Assembly: GCA_022969175.1 (NCBI GenBank)
Contig: JALJPB010000048.1
Coordinates: 1 to 33,827, forward strand
Length of the DNA stretch: 33,827 nucleotides
Source of the DNA: Colwellia sp.
GTDB lineage: Bacteria; Pseudomonadota; Gammaproteobacteria; Enterobacterales; Alteromonadaceae
Direction: 5' to 3'
The notes below the pieces were generated by a model, which worked only from the letters and a program-made list of their open reading frames with translations, did not search any database and had not been told where the DNA came from. This document shows positions 23,869-32,965 of the stretch, one piece after another. The stretch's first letter is position 1, and each line of letters opens with the position of its first letter. The translations under genes and the position numbers were made by a program.

Positions 23869-25671
23869 ATGAACACTGATACTCTACCTGCCAATAATGA
23901 AGAACATGTCATACTTGATTATGCTGATTTAATTTTAGAATATTTACATCAATTAGGTGTTGAATATGTTTTTGGTGTGCCCGGTGGTTCCATTGAACCT
24001 TTGTATAATGCCTTGGCTCGTTCTGCTAGGCGAGGAGGTCCAAAAGCTATTATTGCAAGACATGAATGCGGTGCAGCATTTATGGCTGATGGCTATTTTA
24101 GAGAAACAGGAAAATTAGGTGTTGTATGCTCTACCACAGGGCCAGGAGCAACAAATTTAATTACTGGAATTGCCACCGCCTATGTAGATAAAAGCCCGAT
24201 GTTAGTTATTACCGCGCAAACGGCATTGCCAAAATTTGGTAAAAAACCACTGCAAGACTCTAGTGAAACTGCAATAGATACCGTTAATATTATAAAAAGC
24301 TGTACTAAGTTCAATGCGTTTGTTTCTCATCCTGCGCAATTAGAAGCTAAACTCATCTCTGCATTAATGGAAACTATGCAATCTCCTCGAGGTCCTGTGC
24401 ATATCAGCATACCTTCAGACGTACTTAGTGCTCCATACCCCTCAAGTTTACCTAATGTTCATGTAAACTATTTAATGCAACGAAGTTCATTAGAGGATAG
24501 GCCCGCGGTTCAAAGGCTTATAGAGGAAGTTCTTGCTTCCGATAATATTGTCTTTTTTATTGGTCATGGTTGTAGCCGCGCATATGATCAAATAGAAAGG
24601 TTGGCTGAAGCTTTGAATGCTCCTTTTGTTACGGGCCCTATGGGAAAAAGTTGGGTGAATGAACGACATCCATTATATCGAGGTGTTTATGGATATGCTG
24701 GGCATGAGTCTGCACATAATTTGTTTAAAAACCCCAAAATCGAGTTGATTTTAGCTATTGGTACTAGCATCACTGAAATGGGTTTAGGAAAACTAGCAAA
24801 CGAAGCCCTTAGTAAACTTATTCATATTGATGAAAGTGTTGAAAACTTTAGTCGTTCACCTATGGCAAAGTTACATGTTTGTGGGCATTTGGATGCGATA
24901 TTTAACCGTTTGTTAAATAAAGTTAATGCCCATGGTTGGAAACGAACTTGGCATGGGCTTGAATTTGAATGCCATTCAAATGTTGTTGGCGGTTATATCG
25001 ACTTAATTGAACCTGAAAAGTGTCAATCTAAAGCTTCTCCAATTAAGCCACAAAAATTGATGTCATATTTGTCAAGAAAACTACCAATAGAAACACGAGT
25101 GTTTATTGATACTGGCAATATTTGGGCATGGGCAACCCACTATTTAAGTCATTCTTCCAATAAAGGTTTATATAGAATATCAATGGACTTTGGCAGTATG
25201 GCTTGGGGGATAGGCGCTGTTATTGGTTCAGCTTTTGGTGCAACTAAAAAAAATGAATATTCAGATGAAGTTATTACTCAGCCCCATGTTTGTATGGCCG
25301 GAGACGGCGCTTGGTTAATGAGTTCCCATGAAATTGGCGTTGCGGTTCAGCATCAATTACCTATTTTATTTATCGTACTAAATGACTCCGCATTTGGCAT
25401 GATTCGTTTTGGCCAACAGTTGAGTAACGCTGAATCAATAGGTTGGCAATTAAATAAAGTGGACTTCGCAGCGTTAGCCGAAGCGCAAGGTGCGAATGGT
25501 ATTGTGATAGAAACACCAGAGCAACTAAATCAATTGGATTTAACTGCGATCTTTAATGGCACTAAACCAACGTTACTAGACGTAAGAATTGATCCTGACG
25601 AAGTACCTCCAATGATGAGTCGAGTTAATAATTTGAAAAGTGAAACCACTGAACCAAATGGTTATCAGTAA
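23869..25671 (+). CDS. Thiamine-diphosphate-dependent enzyme, acetolactate synthase superfamily
   Basis: A 600-residue TPP enzyme with the three-domain layout of acetolactate synthase and 2-oxoacid decarboxylases: an N-terminal PYR domain with YVFGVPGGSIEPLYNAL and the cofactor-activating Glu66 in RHECGAAFMADGY, a central domain, and a C-terminal PP domain with the TPP/Mg motif GDGAWLMSSHEIG (Gly478-Asp479-Gly480) through to IVLNDSAFGM. It differs from an IlvB-type enzyme in context: no regulatory subunit gene (ilvH/N) follows, and its neighbours are a TonB receptor and citrate-synthase-fold genes. It could be a carboligase or decarboxylase of a 2-oxo acid for a special metabolite. Substrate unknown. 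AAGGT precedes the ATG. Confidence 0.88.
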   Translation: MNTDTLPANNEEHVILDYADLILEYLHQLGVEYVFGVPGGSIEPLYNALARSARRGGPKAIIARHECGAAFMADGYFRETGKLGVVCSTTGPGATNLITGIATAYVDKSPMLVITAQTALPKFGKKPLQDSSETAIDTVNIIKSCTKFNAFVSHPAQLEAKLISALMETMQSPRGPVHISIPSDVLSAPYPSSLPNVHVNYLMQRSSLEDRPAVQRLIEEVLASDNIVFFIGHGCSRAYDQIERLAEALNAPFVTGPMGKSWVNERHPLYRGVYGYAGHESAHNLFKNPKIELILAIGTSITEMGLGKLANEALSKLIHIDESVENFSRSPMAKLHVCGHLDAIFNRLLNKVNAHGWKRTWHGLEFECHSNVVGGYIDLIEPEKCQSKASPIKPQKLMSYLSRKLPIETRVFIDTGNIWAWATHYLSHSSNKGLYRISMDFGSMAWGIGAVIGSAFGATKKNEYSDEVITQPHVCMAGDGAWLMSSHEIGVAVQHQLPILFIVLNDSAFGMIRFGQQLSNAESIGWQLNKVDFAALAEAQGANGIVIETPEQLNQLDLTAIFNGTKPTLLDVRIDPDEVPPMMSRVNNLKSETTEPNGYQ

Positions 25672-25732
25672 TATTTGCATTAAAGTTTTAAGTGAGTATA
25701 TTGAAATGTATAACTTTAAAAGGTGTAACATA

Positions 25733-27889
25733 ATGAAAAACAAAATAATTTCACTTGCAATATCAATTGCTTTAACTGCGTCAGTTAGTGCTAATGATGA
25801 GTTAATAGATATTGAAGGTGATGATTATTTTAGTGACTTTTATGGTAATGAAGAAATGGTTGAAATTGCAACAGGTACCAAGAAACAATTTCATTTATTA
25901 CCCTCTGTAGCATCCGTTATTACAGCACAAGACATCAGTGACATGGGCGCCATATATTTAAGTGATGTACTGGAAAAAGTTCCAGGGTTGCATGTAATGC
26001 CATCTTCTCAGGGACGTACAACTCCGATATTTTCTGTGCGAGGAATAAATACAGCGGCTAATCCTCAACTGTTAGTTTTAATGAATGGCACTGAGTTTAA
26101 ACATCCAACAAGTGGTGGGCTAACATATAATTTTAGATATTCCTTGCATAACGTTGAACGAATAGAGGTTATTCGCGGCCCCGGTTCTGCTGTTTATGGC
26201 GCTGATGCATATAGTGGTGTTATTAATATAATTACCAAAAAAACAGGCACAGAGTCGTCTGTAAATGCAGGTCTTACAGCAGGTAGTTTTTCAACATCAG
26301 AGTTATGGGCAAACATTAATTGGACGGAAGAAACTTTTAGAGCAAGTCTATCTTTATCAAAATATCAAACAGACGGTGATGATGGTCGTATAGTAAATTC
26401 CGATCTACAAACAACTTTTGATGGTTTATTTGGTACATCAGCGTCACTTGCCCCAAGTTTCTTAGCTAGCCAATTAGATATTACTGATATTCATCTTGAT
26501 GTTGCCGTTGGAAATTGGTCATTAGAAAGTTGGTATTGGGGTTTAGAAAATGGCGGCAGTAGTGTTGGCGCTGTTCAAACGCTAGACTATGTCGGCGAAG
26601 AAAATGCTGACAGTTATTTAACTAAACTTTCATACCATAATGACTATGGTAATCATTGGAATATTGATGCTAATGTTTCTTATTATACCATTGAAGCCGA
26701 TAGCTTTTTGGTATTGTTTCCTGCTGGCGCTACTTTACCCGTAGGTGACGACGGTAATTTATTTACCCCTAATTTACCTGACGTAGAAGGTGGTGGTTTA
26801 GTTTCTTTTACCGATGGTGCTATTGGTGACCCTATTCCATCTTTAGATGAAACACGGGTAAATTTAATTAGCACCTACGATGGTATAGAAAGGCATGTTC
26901 TTCGCTTAGGAGCTGGTTGGATTGAAAGTAAATTATCGGTAAAAGAATTTAAAAACTTTGGTCCGGGTATTCTAGACGGTAATAATTTTTCTAGTGTAGT
27001 AAACGGAAATTTATTTGATGTTACTAACTCTGAAAATATTTACGTTAAGGATCAAAGTAGGACAGTAAAATATATATCGCTACAAGATGAGTGGCAAATT
27101 AGCAATGATTTCACTTTAACTGCTGGTTTTCGTTATGATGACTATTCAGATTTTGGTGATACCATTAATCCCCGAGTGGCTCTAGTGTGGCAAACTAGAC
27201 ATAATGTTACTACCAAATTGTTGTATGGTTCAGCTTTTAGAGCGCCTAGTTTTATTGAATTATCAGCCATTAATAATCCTGCTGCACTTGGCAATTCAAG
27301 TCTTAATCCTGAAGAGATCGATACTTATGAATTTGTCATTGATTACCGTATTACCACCGACAGTAAATTGGTGGTTAACTTTTTTGATTATAAAGCTACT
27401 GATTTAATTGTTCGTATTGCTGATGCTGAACCAGCAACCACTAAAACATATCAAAATGCTAGTAATCAAAATGGTAATGGGGTTGAAGTGGAATTTAATT
27501 GGCAGGTAAGTAATGACATTTCCTGGGACAGTAGTTTTTCTTATCAACAGGTAGAAGATACTAGTACAGGAGCGAAGATAGCAGATATACCAACAAAGCA
27601 ATTTTATACTGATTTACGGATAAAGCTCTCTGATAATCTTAAAATTACCTCTCAGTTGAATTATGTTATGGACAGAAAAAGGGCCGTTGGCGATACTCGT
27701 GCTAAATTAGATGATTTTACCTTAGTAAACTTAACTGCCATTTATCAGGTAAATAATCATTTAAAGATTCGCTTAGCCGCTAAAAATATATTTGATAAAG
27801 ATTATTATGAAGGAACAGATGGACGTATTGCTGACGATTTGCCGATGGAAGGGCGTAGTGTATACGGAATGCTCGATTATACCTTTTAA
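25733..27889 (+). CDS. TonB-dependent outer-membrane receptor
   Basis: A 718-residue outer-membrane receptor. Signal peptide residues 1-20 (ending SVSA) are followed by an acidic stretch and a TonB-box-like EEMVEIATGT, then the plug domain (about 45-160: LPSVASVITAQDISDMGA, LSDVLEKVPGL, FSVRGI, VERIEVIRGPGSAVYGADAYSGVINIITKK). The 22-strand barrel begins with aromatic-rich strands and ends with NIFDKDYYEG and a terminal Phe. The open frame starts at 25640, but ATG 25733 follows AAAAGGTG and gives a proper signal peptide. It is 61 bases after the TPP-enzyme gene. The ligand is unknown, and no Fur-like box is seen upstream. Confidence 0.93.
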   Translation: MKNKIISLAISIALTASVSANDELIDIEGDDYFSDFYGNEEMVEIATGTKKQFHLLPSVASVITAQDISDMGAIYLSDVLEKVPGLHVMPSSQGRTTPIFSVRGINTAANPQLLVLMNGTEFKHPTSGGLTYNFRYSLHNVERIEVIRGPGSAVYGADAYSGVINIITKKTGTESSVNAGLTAGSFSTSELWANINWTEETFRASLSLSKYQTDGDDGRIVNSDLQTTFDGLFGTSASLAPSFLASQLDITDIHLDVAVGNWSLESWYWGLENGGSSVGAVQTLDYVGEENADSYLTKLSYHNDYGNHWNIDANVSYYTIEADSFLVLFPAGATLPVGDDGNLFTPNLPDVEGGGLVSFTDGAIGDPIPSLDETRVNLISTYDGIERHVLRLGAGWIESKLSVKEFKNFGPGILDGNNFSSVVNGNLFDVTNSENIYVKDQSRTVKYISLQDEWQISNDFTLTAGFRYDDYSDFGDTINPRVALVWQTRHNVTTKLLYGSAFRAPSFIELSAINNPAALGNSSLNPEEIDTYEFVIDYRITTDSKLVVNFFDYKATDLIVRIADAEPATTKTYQNASNQNGNGVEVEFNWQVSNDISWDSSFSYQQVEDTSTGAKIADIPTKQFYTDLRIKLSDNLKITSQLNYVMDRKRAVGDTRAKLDDFTLVNLTAIYQVNNHLKIRLAAKNIFDKDYYEGTDGRIADDLPMEGRSVYGMLDYTF

Positions 27890-27939
27890 ATGCAGCTCAT
27901 TCTTGCCAATACTTAAATAGTGAAAGAAGTGAATACTCA

Positions 27940-28728
27940 ATGACACAAAAGCAGAAACTGGATTTCTCTAAATCGATAAAAAGCAAAATATGCCAAGAAA
28001 TACCATCGGATACTAATCCATATTTAGCCAATGAACGGTTAATTTCAGGATATAATATTGAAGAGCTAGCTGAAAAAACAACTTTAATTGATTCCATCTA
28101 TTTATTATTTAAAGGTGAACTACCTAATGCAATCGATAGTAAATTATTGAATAGTCTTTTTATTAGTTTAATTAACTTAGGCCCTAGGCACCCAGCTACA
28201 CGTGCAGCTATGACTGCAGGTATTAGTAAAACCAGAGCCGAGCACTTGTTACCTATAGGTTTAATGACCCTTGGTGGTGATAAAGGCGGGGCAAGTGAAG
28301 TAGAATTAGCATATCTTTTTATTCAAAACTCATTAGACAACTCTCCTAATGTGCTTGCTAATGAACTAATGGAAAAACAGACTGATTTACATACGCATAT
28401 AGCACCAGGCTTTGGTGCTACCTATGGAGATATAGATCCCATTCTCATACGAATCGCGAATCAATTATTCAATATTAAACCTGAATCAGTAATTTTTAAA
28501 TGGTGCTTAAAATTCATTAATGAAATAGCAAAACATAATGCCGGTTGGTTAGTTTCAGGTTTAGCTGCTGCTGTTTTTTTAGAGCTTAAAATGGGAAAAA
28601 GAGAATCTGTAGGTTTATTTCAATTAGCCTGTGCTCCAGGTTTACTTGCACACGCTATGGAGCAAACCCATCGTCCTATCACTGATATGCCACTATTAGA
28701 AGATGAAAACTATGTCCTCAAAAAATAA
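27940..28728 (+). CDS. Short citrate-synthase-fold protein A, catalytic residues replaced
   Basis: A 262-residue protein of the citrate synthase/citryl-CoA lyase superfamily, much shorter than standard citrate synthase (about 380-430) and close to stand-alone citryl-CoA lyase in length. The fold is recognised from IGLMTLGGDKGGASEVELAY (place of the GPxHGGA motif), APGFGATYGDIDP (place of GFGHxxxxxDPR), LVSGLAAAVFLELKMG and GLFQLACAPGLLAHAMEQ. By manual alignment the three catalytic residues are changed: first His to Lys115, second His to Ala160, and Asp to Ser206. Condensation activity of the usual kind is therefore unlikely. It overlaps the next gene and probably forms a heteromer with it. 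Confidence 0.8.
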   Translation: MTQKQKLDFSKSIKSKICQEIPSDTNPYLANERLISGYNIEELAEKTTLIDSIYLLFKGELPNAIDSKLLNSLFISLINLGPRHPATRAAMTAGISKTRAEHLLPIGLMTLGGDKGGASEVELAYLFIQNSLDNSPNVLANELMEKQTDLHTHIAPGFGATYGDIDPILIRIANQLFNIKPESVIFKWCLKFINEIAKHNAGWLVSGLAAAVFLELKMGKRESVGLFQLACAPGLLAHAMEQTHRPITDMPLLEDENYVLKK

Positions 28729-29548
28729 CGAAAATTATCCACCTACCCATTATTGGGATCAGAGGGCGAACAAAATAGAAACACGTATTGGTAAATGGAC
28801 AGGTGGTGAAGATATTATTATTCGCGATAAATCGTTACTTAACGACTTATTCGATAAAGTTTCCTATATGAGATTACATGTTCTAAATATTACTGGCAGA
28901 TTAATTTCTGAGGAACTAGGTAAGTGGTTAGAAAATAATTTTATGGTGATGAGTTATCCTGACTCTAGAATTTGGTGTAATCACATTGGTGCTTTATGCG
29001 GTACGATGGGAACATCACCATCAGCAGGCACTATTGCTGGTACTCTAGGAGCTGATTCTAGAGTTTATGGTGGGGCACAATCGTCTATGCTAGCTTTACA
29101 GTTTTTAGCTGAAGCACTTATAGATTATCAAAAAGGTGTTTCTGTCATTGATATTGTTGAGGCTTTACCCACAAAACAAGGCAAACCCGCGATTATTGGT
29201 TTTGCTCGACCTATTAACAGAAAAGATGAACGTATAGAACCTCATCGTGTTATGTCTAAAAGGTTAGGCTTTGATGAAGGTGAGTATATGCAATTAGCAA
29301 ATAAAGTTGATCATTATGTTGCTGATAAATATAAGCTTGGTATTAATATAGGTGGTTACATGGCTGCTTTTTTACTTGATCAAGGCTTTAACGCAGATGA
29401 ATCATATAGGATTAAAGCACTATGTGTAAACAGTGGTGTTATGGCGTGTTATGTAGAAAATTACGCCTACCCTGAAAACTCATTATTACCTTTAAAATGT
29501 AATGATATAGATTACTTAGGGGCCCCAAAAAGATCAATAAAGAATTAG
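28712..29548 (+). CDS. Short citrate-synthase-fold protein B, catalytic residues replaced
   Basis: A 278-residue second member of the same superfamily, paired with protein A. Fold marks are NFMVMSYPDSRIWCNHIGAL and GTIAGTLGADSRVYGGAQSSMLAL (place of the HGGA motif), IIGFARPINRKDERI (place of GFGHxxxxxDPR) and LGINIGGYMAAFLLDQG (place of the N-V-D-F/G catalytic Asp motif). By manual alignment the three catalytic residues become Tyr, Arg and Gly. It starts within the last codons of protein A. ATG 28712 is preferred because AGAAG lies 9 bases upstream; ATG 28703 would start directly on that site. Together A and B look like an obligate pair, either a non-enzymatic binding complex or an enzyme with new chemistry. 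Confidence 0.78.
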   Translation: MSSKNNENYPPTHYWDQRANKIETRIGKWTGGEDIIIRDKSLLNDLFDKVSYMRLHVLNITGRLISEELGKWLENNFMVMSYPDSRIWCNHIGALCGTMGTSPSAGTIAGTLGADSRVYGGAQSSMLALQFLAEALIDYQKGVSVIDIVEALPTKQGKPAIIGFARPINRKDERIEPHRVMSKRLGFDEGEYMQLANKVDHYVADKYKLGINIGGYMAAFLLDQGFNADESYRIKALCVNSGVMACYVENYAYPENSLLPLKCNDIDYLGAPKRSIKN

Positions 29549-29604
29549 CTTAACCTATATAATGCTACTGATTTGTTCCATCAAATTTTGTAGTTAAGTT
29601 CTCT

Positions 29605-31164
29605 TTATTGTTTTGAATTAAGTGGTAAAGATACTGTAAATGACGCTCCATGTTGTAATTCACTAACAACATTTATTTTACCGTCCATTAATTCAACAAA
29701 ACGTTTTGAAATGGCAAGACCTAAACCGGTACCACTAAATTGTCTAGCTTGACTGGAGTCAACTTGTCTAAACTCATCAAAAATATAGTTTTGTTGCTCG
29801 GCTGATAAACCTATTCCTGAATCTTTAATTTCAAAGTGGATATGAGATTTATCACTATAAACAATAAGACTAACTCGTCCATTTTTTGTAAATTTACAAG
29901 CATTACTTAGTAAGTTTAATAATACCTGTTCAAGTTTTTCTTTATCAACAACAATGCGGGTATTGTCGTTGTTTTGTTCAATAATAAATTGATTGTTATT
30001 AATTTTGGACAGCGGAGTAACGGTATCAATAATATTAGTGATTATATCGTTAACAGTCACTTCCATTTTATTTATGTCAATTTTTCCTGATTCTATTTTA
30101 GCTAAATCGAGTAAGCTATTTATCATAAATAAAAGGCGTTGGGCATTTTTTTCAATTTTGTCCATGTCATCTATTAATTCAAAATTGGCCTCTAATTCAA
30201 GTTCTTCTGTAACCAGTTCGCCATAGCCAATAATTGATTGAATAGGCGTACGTAATTCATGACTCATATTTGCCATAAATTCAGATTTATGACGACTAGC
30301 ATTTAGTGCGGTATCCCGCGCTTCAACTAATTCAGAAGTTCTAGAATCTACTTCTTTTTCAAGTTGATCTCTATGTGATTTCAAATCGATATCTTGTTGA
30401 TTTAGTGCTTTCATCATACTGTTATAGGCACTTGCCATGTTCTGAATTTCTTTAGCTCCCGCAGTAACCGCTAAAACATATTCCCCTGTCGCTTTTGATT
30501 TTTGCATGGTGTGAGCAAGTTCACCTAAAGGTTTAAATAATTTCAGCAAACCAAAGCGTAAAATAAAACCTAAAAGGACAACAGAGCTTATACCAACGAT
30601 GGTAATAAGTAAGTTAATTTGTGCTTGGGCTTCTAGAAGATAATCTTTACTATAGGTAACCTCCGCATAGCCAATGATTTTTTCTTTTTGACTATTACTA
30701 TCTAATTCTAATTCAAATTCACTTTCTTCATTGTCGGGTAAAACTTTTATTGGCGTTTTAATTAACCAATATTTTGGTGTTTCAACAGTGATCATTGTTT
30801 GGGTAGTATTTAGTAATTGATTGTTGTTAATGTCATTGGGGAATTCGCCCAATGTTAGAAATACCTTTTGATCTTCTAATCTTAATTGAGCGGACAGCAC
30901 GGATTGGAAACCAATGACTTGATTCATCGCTTCTTCAGCATTTTGTTCAGATCCTGACAAAATAGAAAAAACAGCCTGTTTAGCTAAGCCTTCAGTTATT
31001 TGGTAAGCATTTTTCAACATTAATTGCCTATATTGCTGATTAACACCAGTCGTTGTTACCAGGCTAATAATGATAGTCATTAATGTTATAGAAATAACCA
31101 TAAAGGTTATTACTTGACTTTTTATACTTAAATTTGAATTAGTTATTGAAAAATTAAATGACAT
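29605..31164 (-). CDS. Membrane sensor histidine kinase without adjacent response regulator
   Basis: A 519-residue inner-membrane kinase. TM1 (about 18-37), a periplasmic sensor of about 145 residues, TM2 (about 184-205), HAMP (about 205-258), a coiled coil, then HisKA with His302 in ANMSHELRTPIQSIIGYGE. The HATPase_c domain has NLLSNACKFTKNG, IKDSGIGL, FDEFRQVD and GTGLGLAISKRFVELMDG, so all ATP-binding boxes are present. There is no fused receiver domain. It starts 9 bases after the ABC_sub_bind-type gene, as its operon partner. Its target may be elsewhere, or the canonical receiver of the GGDEF-EAL protein at 21297. No clear ribosome-binding site is seen before the ATG, so coupling to the upstream gene is likely. 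Confidence 0.92.
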   Translation of the reverse strand: MSFNFSITNSNLSIKSQVITFMVISITLMTIIISLVTTTGVNQQYRQLMLKNAYQITEGLAKQAVFSILSGSEQNAEEAMNQVIGFQSVLSAQLRLEDQKVFLTLGEFPNDINNNQLLNTTQTMITVETPKYWLIKTPIKVLPDNEESEFELELDSNSQKEKIIGYAEVTYSKDYLLEAQAQINLLITIVGISSVVLLGFILRFGLLKLFKPLGELAHTMQKSKATGEYVLAVTAGAKEIQNMASAYNSMMKALNQQDIDLKSHRDQLEKEVDSRTSELVEARDTALNASRHKSEFMANMSHELRTPIQSIIGYGELVTEELELEANFELIDDMDKIEKNAQRLLFMINSLLDLAKIESGKIDINKMEVTVNDIITNIIDTVTPLSKINNNQFIIEQNNDNTRIVVDKEKLEQVLLNLLSNACKFTKNGRVSLIVYSDKSHIHFEIKDSGIGLSAEQQNYIFDEFRQVDSSQARQFSGTGLGLAISKRFVELMDGKINVVSELQHGASFTVSLPLNSKQ

Positions 31165-31173
31165 AATAAAATA

Positions 31174-32076
31174 CTAATTAGGAAATGTGAGAGCAAAATT
31201 CGAACGTTCTTTAGAATTGTAATCAAAACCTAAATGAGCAGCAGTTCTCAAATTTACAGCCAACTTTATTGAGTTTAGTGTTTTAACGGTAGATGGACGC
31301 GTTTTATAATTAACTGAATTGATTAAACGGGCAAGCTGTTGACCAAGTAACTCATTATCAGGAATAGCTGAAAATAAAGCCCCACGTTTGGCATGAGCCG
31401 GTTTACTAGAAAAAACAACCATTTTATTTTTCCAAGCCTTTTCTAAAATAGTAGGAACAACAATTTTTTCATTGGCTGTCACCGGGTCTAGCGGTAACCA
31501 AATGGCCATTTTAGTTAGATCCTTACCGTTAAAAATATCATCATAAGCTTTAACCGCTGTTTTAATATCATTAACAGCAATAGGGATGAGAGACAGTCCT
31601 TTTTCCTTCGCTATTAATTGGGCATCTTTAATAATCCATGCTGATGCTGGACTATAAATAACGGTAATAGTAGTTATGTCAGGCGCTAGTTCATGAAGTG
31701 TGTTAAATAATACGGTAGGATTTGCCATTAAACTTACACCAGATATGCCATTCGGTTTTATTGGCAAAGCACCAACAACAACGGGTTTTTCTTGATATAT
31801 TTGTTTTGCTATTCGCATACCTCGTCGGCCTAATGCTATAACTTTATCTGTTACTATTGTTTGCGCTATTTTTTTAGCATCAAATTTTTTCGGTAATTTA
31901 ATATGGATTACATCTCCTTCTAGAGTTGTTTCAATACCTAAAGTTATTTGTTTGAAAATAATATCGTAAGGTGCTTTAACATCGGGATATACCACGGTTA
32001 CTTGTTCAGCATAAACTTTAAGGCTTGCATAAATTAGCAAAGAAAATAATAAAATGTAGTTAGTGTACCTTCGCAA
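31174..32076 (-). CDS. Periplasmic ABC_sub_bind-type ligand-binding protein
   Basis: A 300-residue exported protein with a signal peptide ending near VYA (residue 23) and the two-lobed Rossmann layout of the ABC transporter substrate-binding (PF04392-type) family: VIALGRRGMRIAKQI, VVVGALPIKPNGISGVSLMANP, ITVIYSPASAW, LTKMAIWLPLDP, VVFSSKPAHAKRGALFSAIPDNELLGQQLARL, and the end KLAVNLRTAAHLGF. No permease or ATPase is nearby. Being first gene of an operon with a sensor kinase, it probably serves as a ligand-binding accessory protein for that kinase (inference). The start is TTG at 32076, with AAGGA 8 bases upstream. Confidence 0.87.
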   Translation of the reverse strand: MRRYTNYILLFSLLIYASLKVYAEQVTVVYPDVKAPYDIIFKQITLGIETTLEGDVIHIKLPKKFDAKKIAQTIVTDKVIALGRRGMRIAKQIYQEKPVVVGALPIKPNGISGVSLMANPTVLFNTLHELAPDITTITVIYSPASAWIIKDAQLIAKEKGLSLIPIAVNDIKTAVKAYDDIFNGKDLTKMAIWLPLDPVTANEKIVVPTILEKAWKNKMVVFSSKPAHAKRGALFSAIPDNELLGQQLARLINSVNYKTRPSTVKTLNSIKLAVNLRTAAHLGFDYNSKERSNFALTFPN

Positions 32077-32233
32077 TTTACATGTCCTTGTAATTAAAAA
32101 GAAGTCATTAATTTAGAAAAAATACCGCATACATAATTGAGAAAAGTTGAACGCTTAAAAGAAATGTTCAGTTATATCATTACTATATGCTTATGCGCTC
32201 TTATCTTCAAATATTGTTTAATAAAGTATACTT

Positions 32234-32965
32234 TTAATTTTGTGGTAATTCTTTGATATTAGGTAAGCGTTGATATTGGTATGAAGATTTGGGTAGTTGC
32301 ATAGCGATATTAGTTAAAGTTTCCCACATTGACTTTAACGCCATTCGATTTGCTAACCATTTGGGAACTGAGCCCATTGGGTCTGCAATAATAGTATGTT
32401 CAATAAAAACGGTATTATTAATTAAGGGGGTAATTTTCCAATGTGCCGATTGAATATTTATTGGTATTGTCTCATTTGTCGTGTGCTGACGATAATTAAC
32501 ACTTTCATCAGTAATTACCACCTGAACTGATAAGTTTTCGTTCTGCCAATATTTAGAGCGAATAATCATTTCTCTATTTTTAATGGGCCATAAGGCGTCA
32601 AAAGTTGTTTTAGATATATTCTCTTGTGAGGAAAGTGTTTTTAGTATCTCACTGTAGCTTGCGTTATGTAACCAACGAGGGATATTTTTGGTGTCCTGTA
32701 AAAATAATAAAATGGCAGAAAGAGATGATGTTATTTTTGCTTGCGCATGAATTTCAATTAAATCTTGATTTGGAATTTTACGATATTTTATACTCAGGTT
32801 TTTATTCTGTTTCCATAATTCCCAAGGGGGTGATACCAAACTTAATTCTTTTTGTTTTTTATCAACTATATCAATAGCTAACGCGCTTGTTGTGATAATT
32901 GTTAGCAGTAGCAGTGCCGATGTTTTTAGTAGTTGTATAGCTAATTGGCTAAAGTGTGTAAACAT
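32234..32965 (-). CDS. Exported START-domain (Bet v1-like) protein
   Basis: A 243-residue protein with an N-terminal signal peptide (hydrophobic core about residues 14-27, cleavage near ALA). The rest resembles small bacterial START-domain proteins: PPWELWKQNKNLSIKYRKIP at the front, DTKNIPRWLHNASYSEIL, ALWPIKNREMIIRSKYWQ in the middle and MGSVPKWLANRMALKSMWETL as the C-terminal helix over the lipid-binding cavity. These usually bind hydrophobic ligands; ligand and role here are unknown. It is monocistronic and divergent from thrS. Confidence 0.82.
   Translation of the reverse strand: MFTHFSQLAIQLLKTSALLLLTIITTSALAIDIVDKKQKELSLVSPPWELWKQNKNLSIKYRKIPNQDLIEIHAQAKITSSLSAILLFLQDTKNIPRWLHNASYSEILKTLSSQENISKTTFDALWPIKNREMIIRSKYWQNENLSVQVVITDESVNYRQHTTNETIPINIQSAHWKITPLINNTVFIEHTIIADPMGSVPKWLANRMALKSMWETLTNIAMQLPKSSYQYQRLPNIKELPQN

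Noticed and set aside
23869..25671. Housekeeping acetolactate synthase IlvB/IlvG
   Set aside because: No small regulatory subunit or ilv gene is adjacent and the context is unrelated; only superfamily membership can be supported.
25672..25732. Fur box before the TonB receptor gene
   Set aside because: No GATAATGATAATCATTATC-like sequence is seen here or before the TPP-enzyme gene.
27940..29548. One citrate synthase gene split by a frameshift
   Set aside because: Each product has its own version of the HGGA-, GFGH- and Asp-motif regions, so they are two full-length paralogous domains, not halves of one.
29550..29600. CTTAAC/GTTAAG pair as a terminator between the CS-like and kinase genes
   Set aside because: The arms are short and far apart with imperfect inner pairing; possible, but too weak to list.
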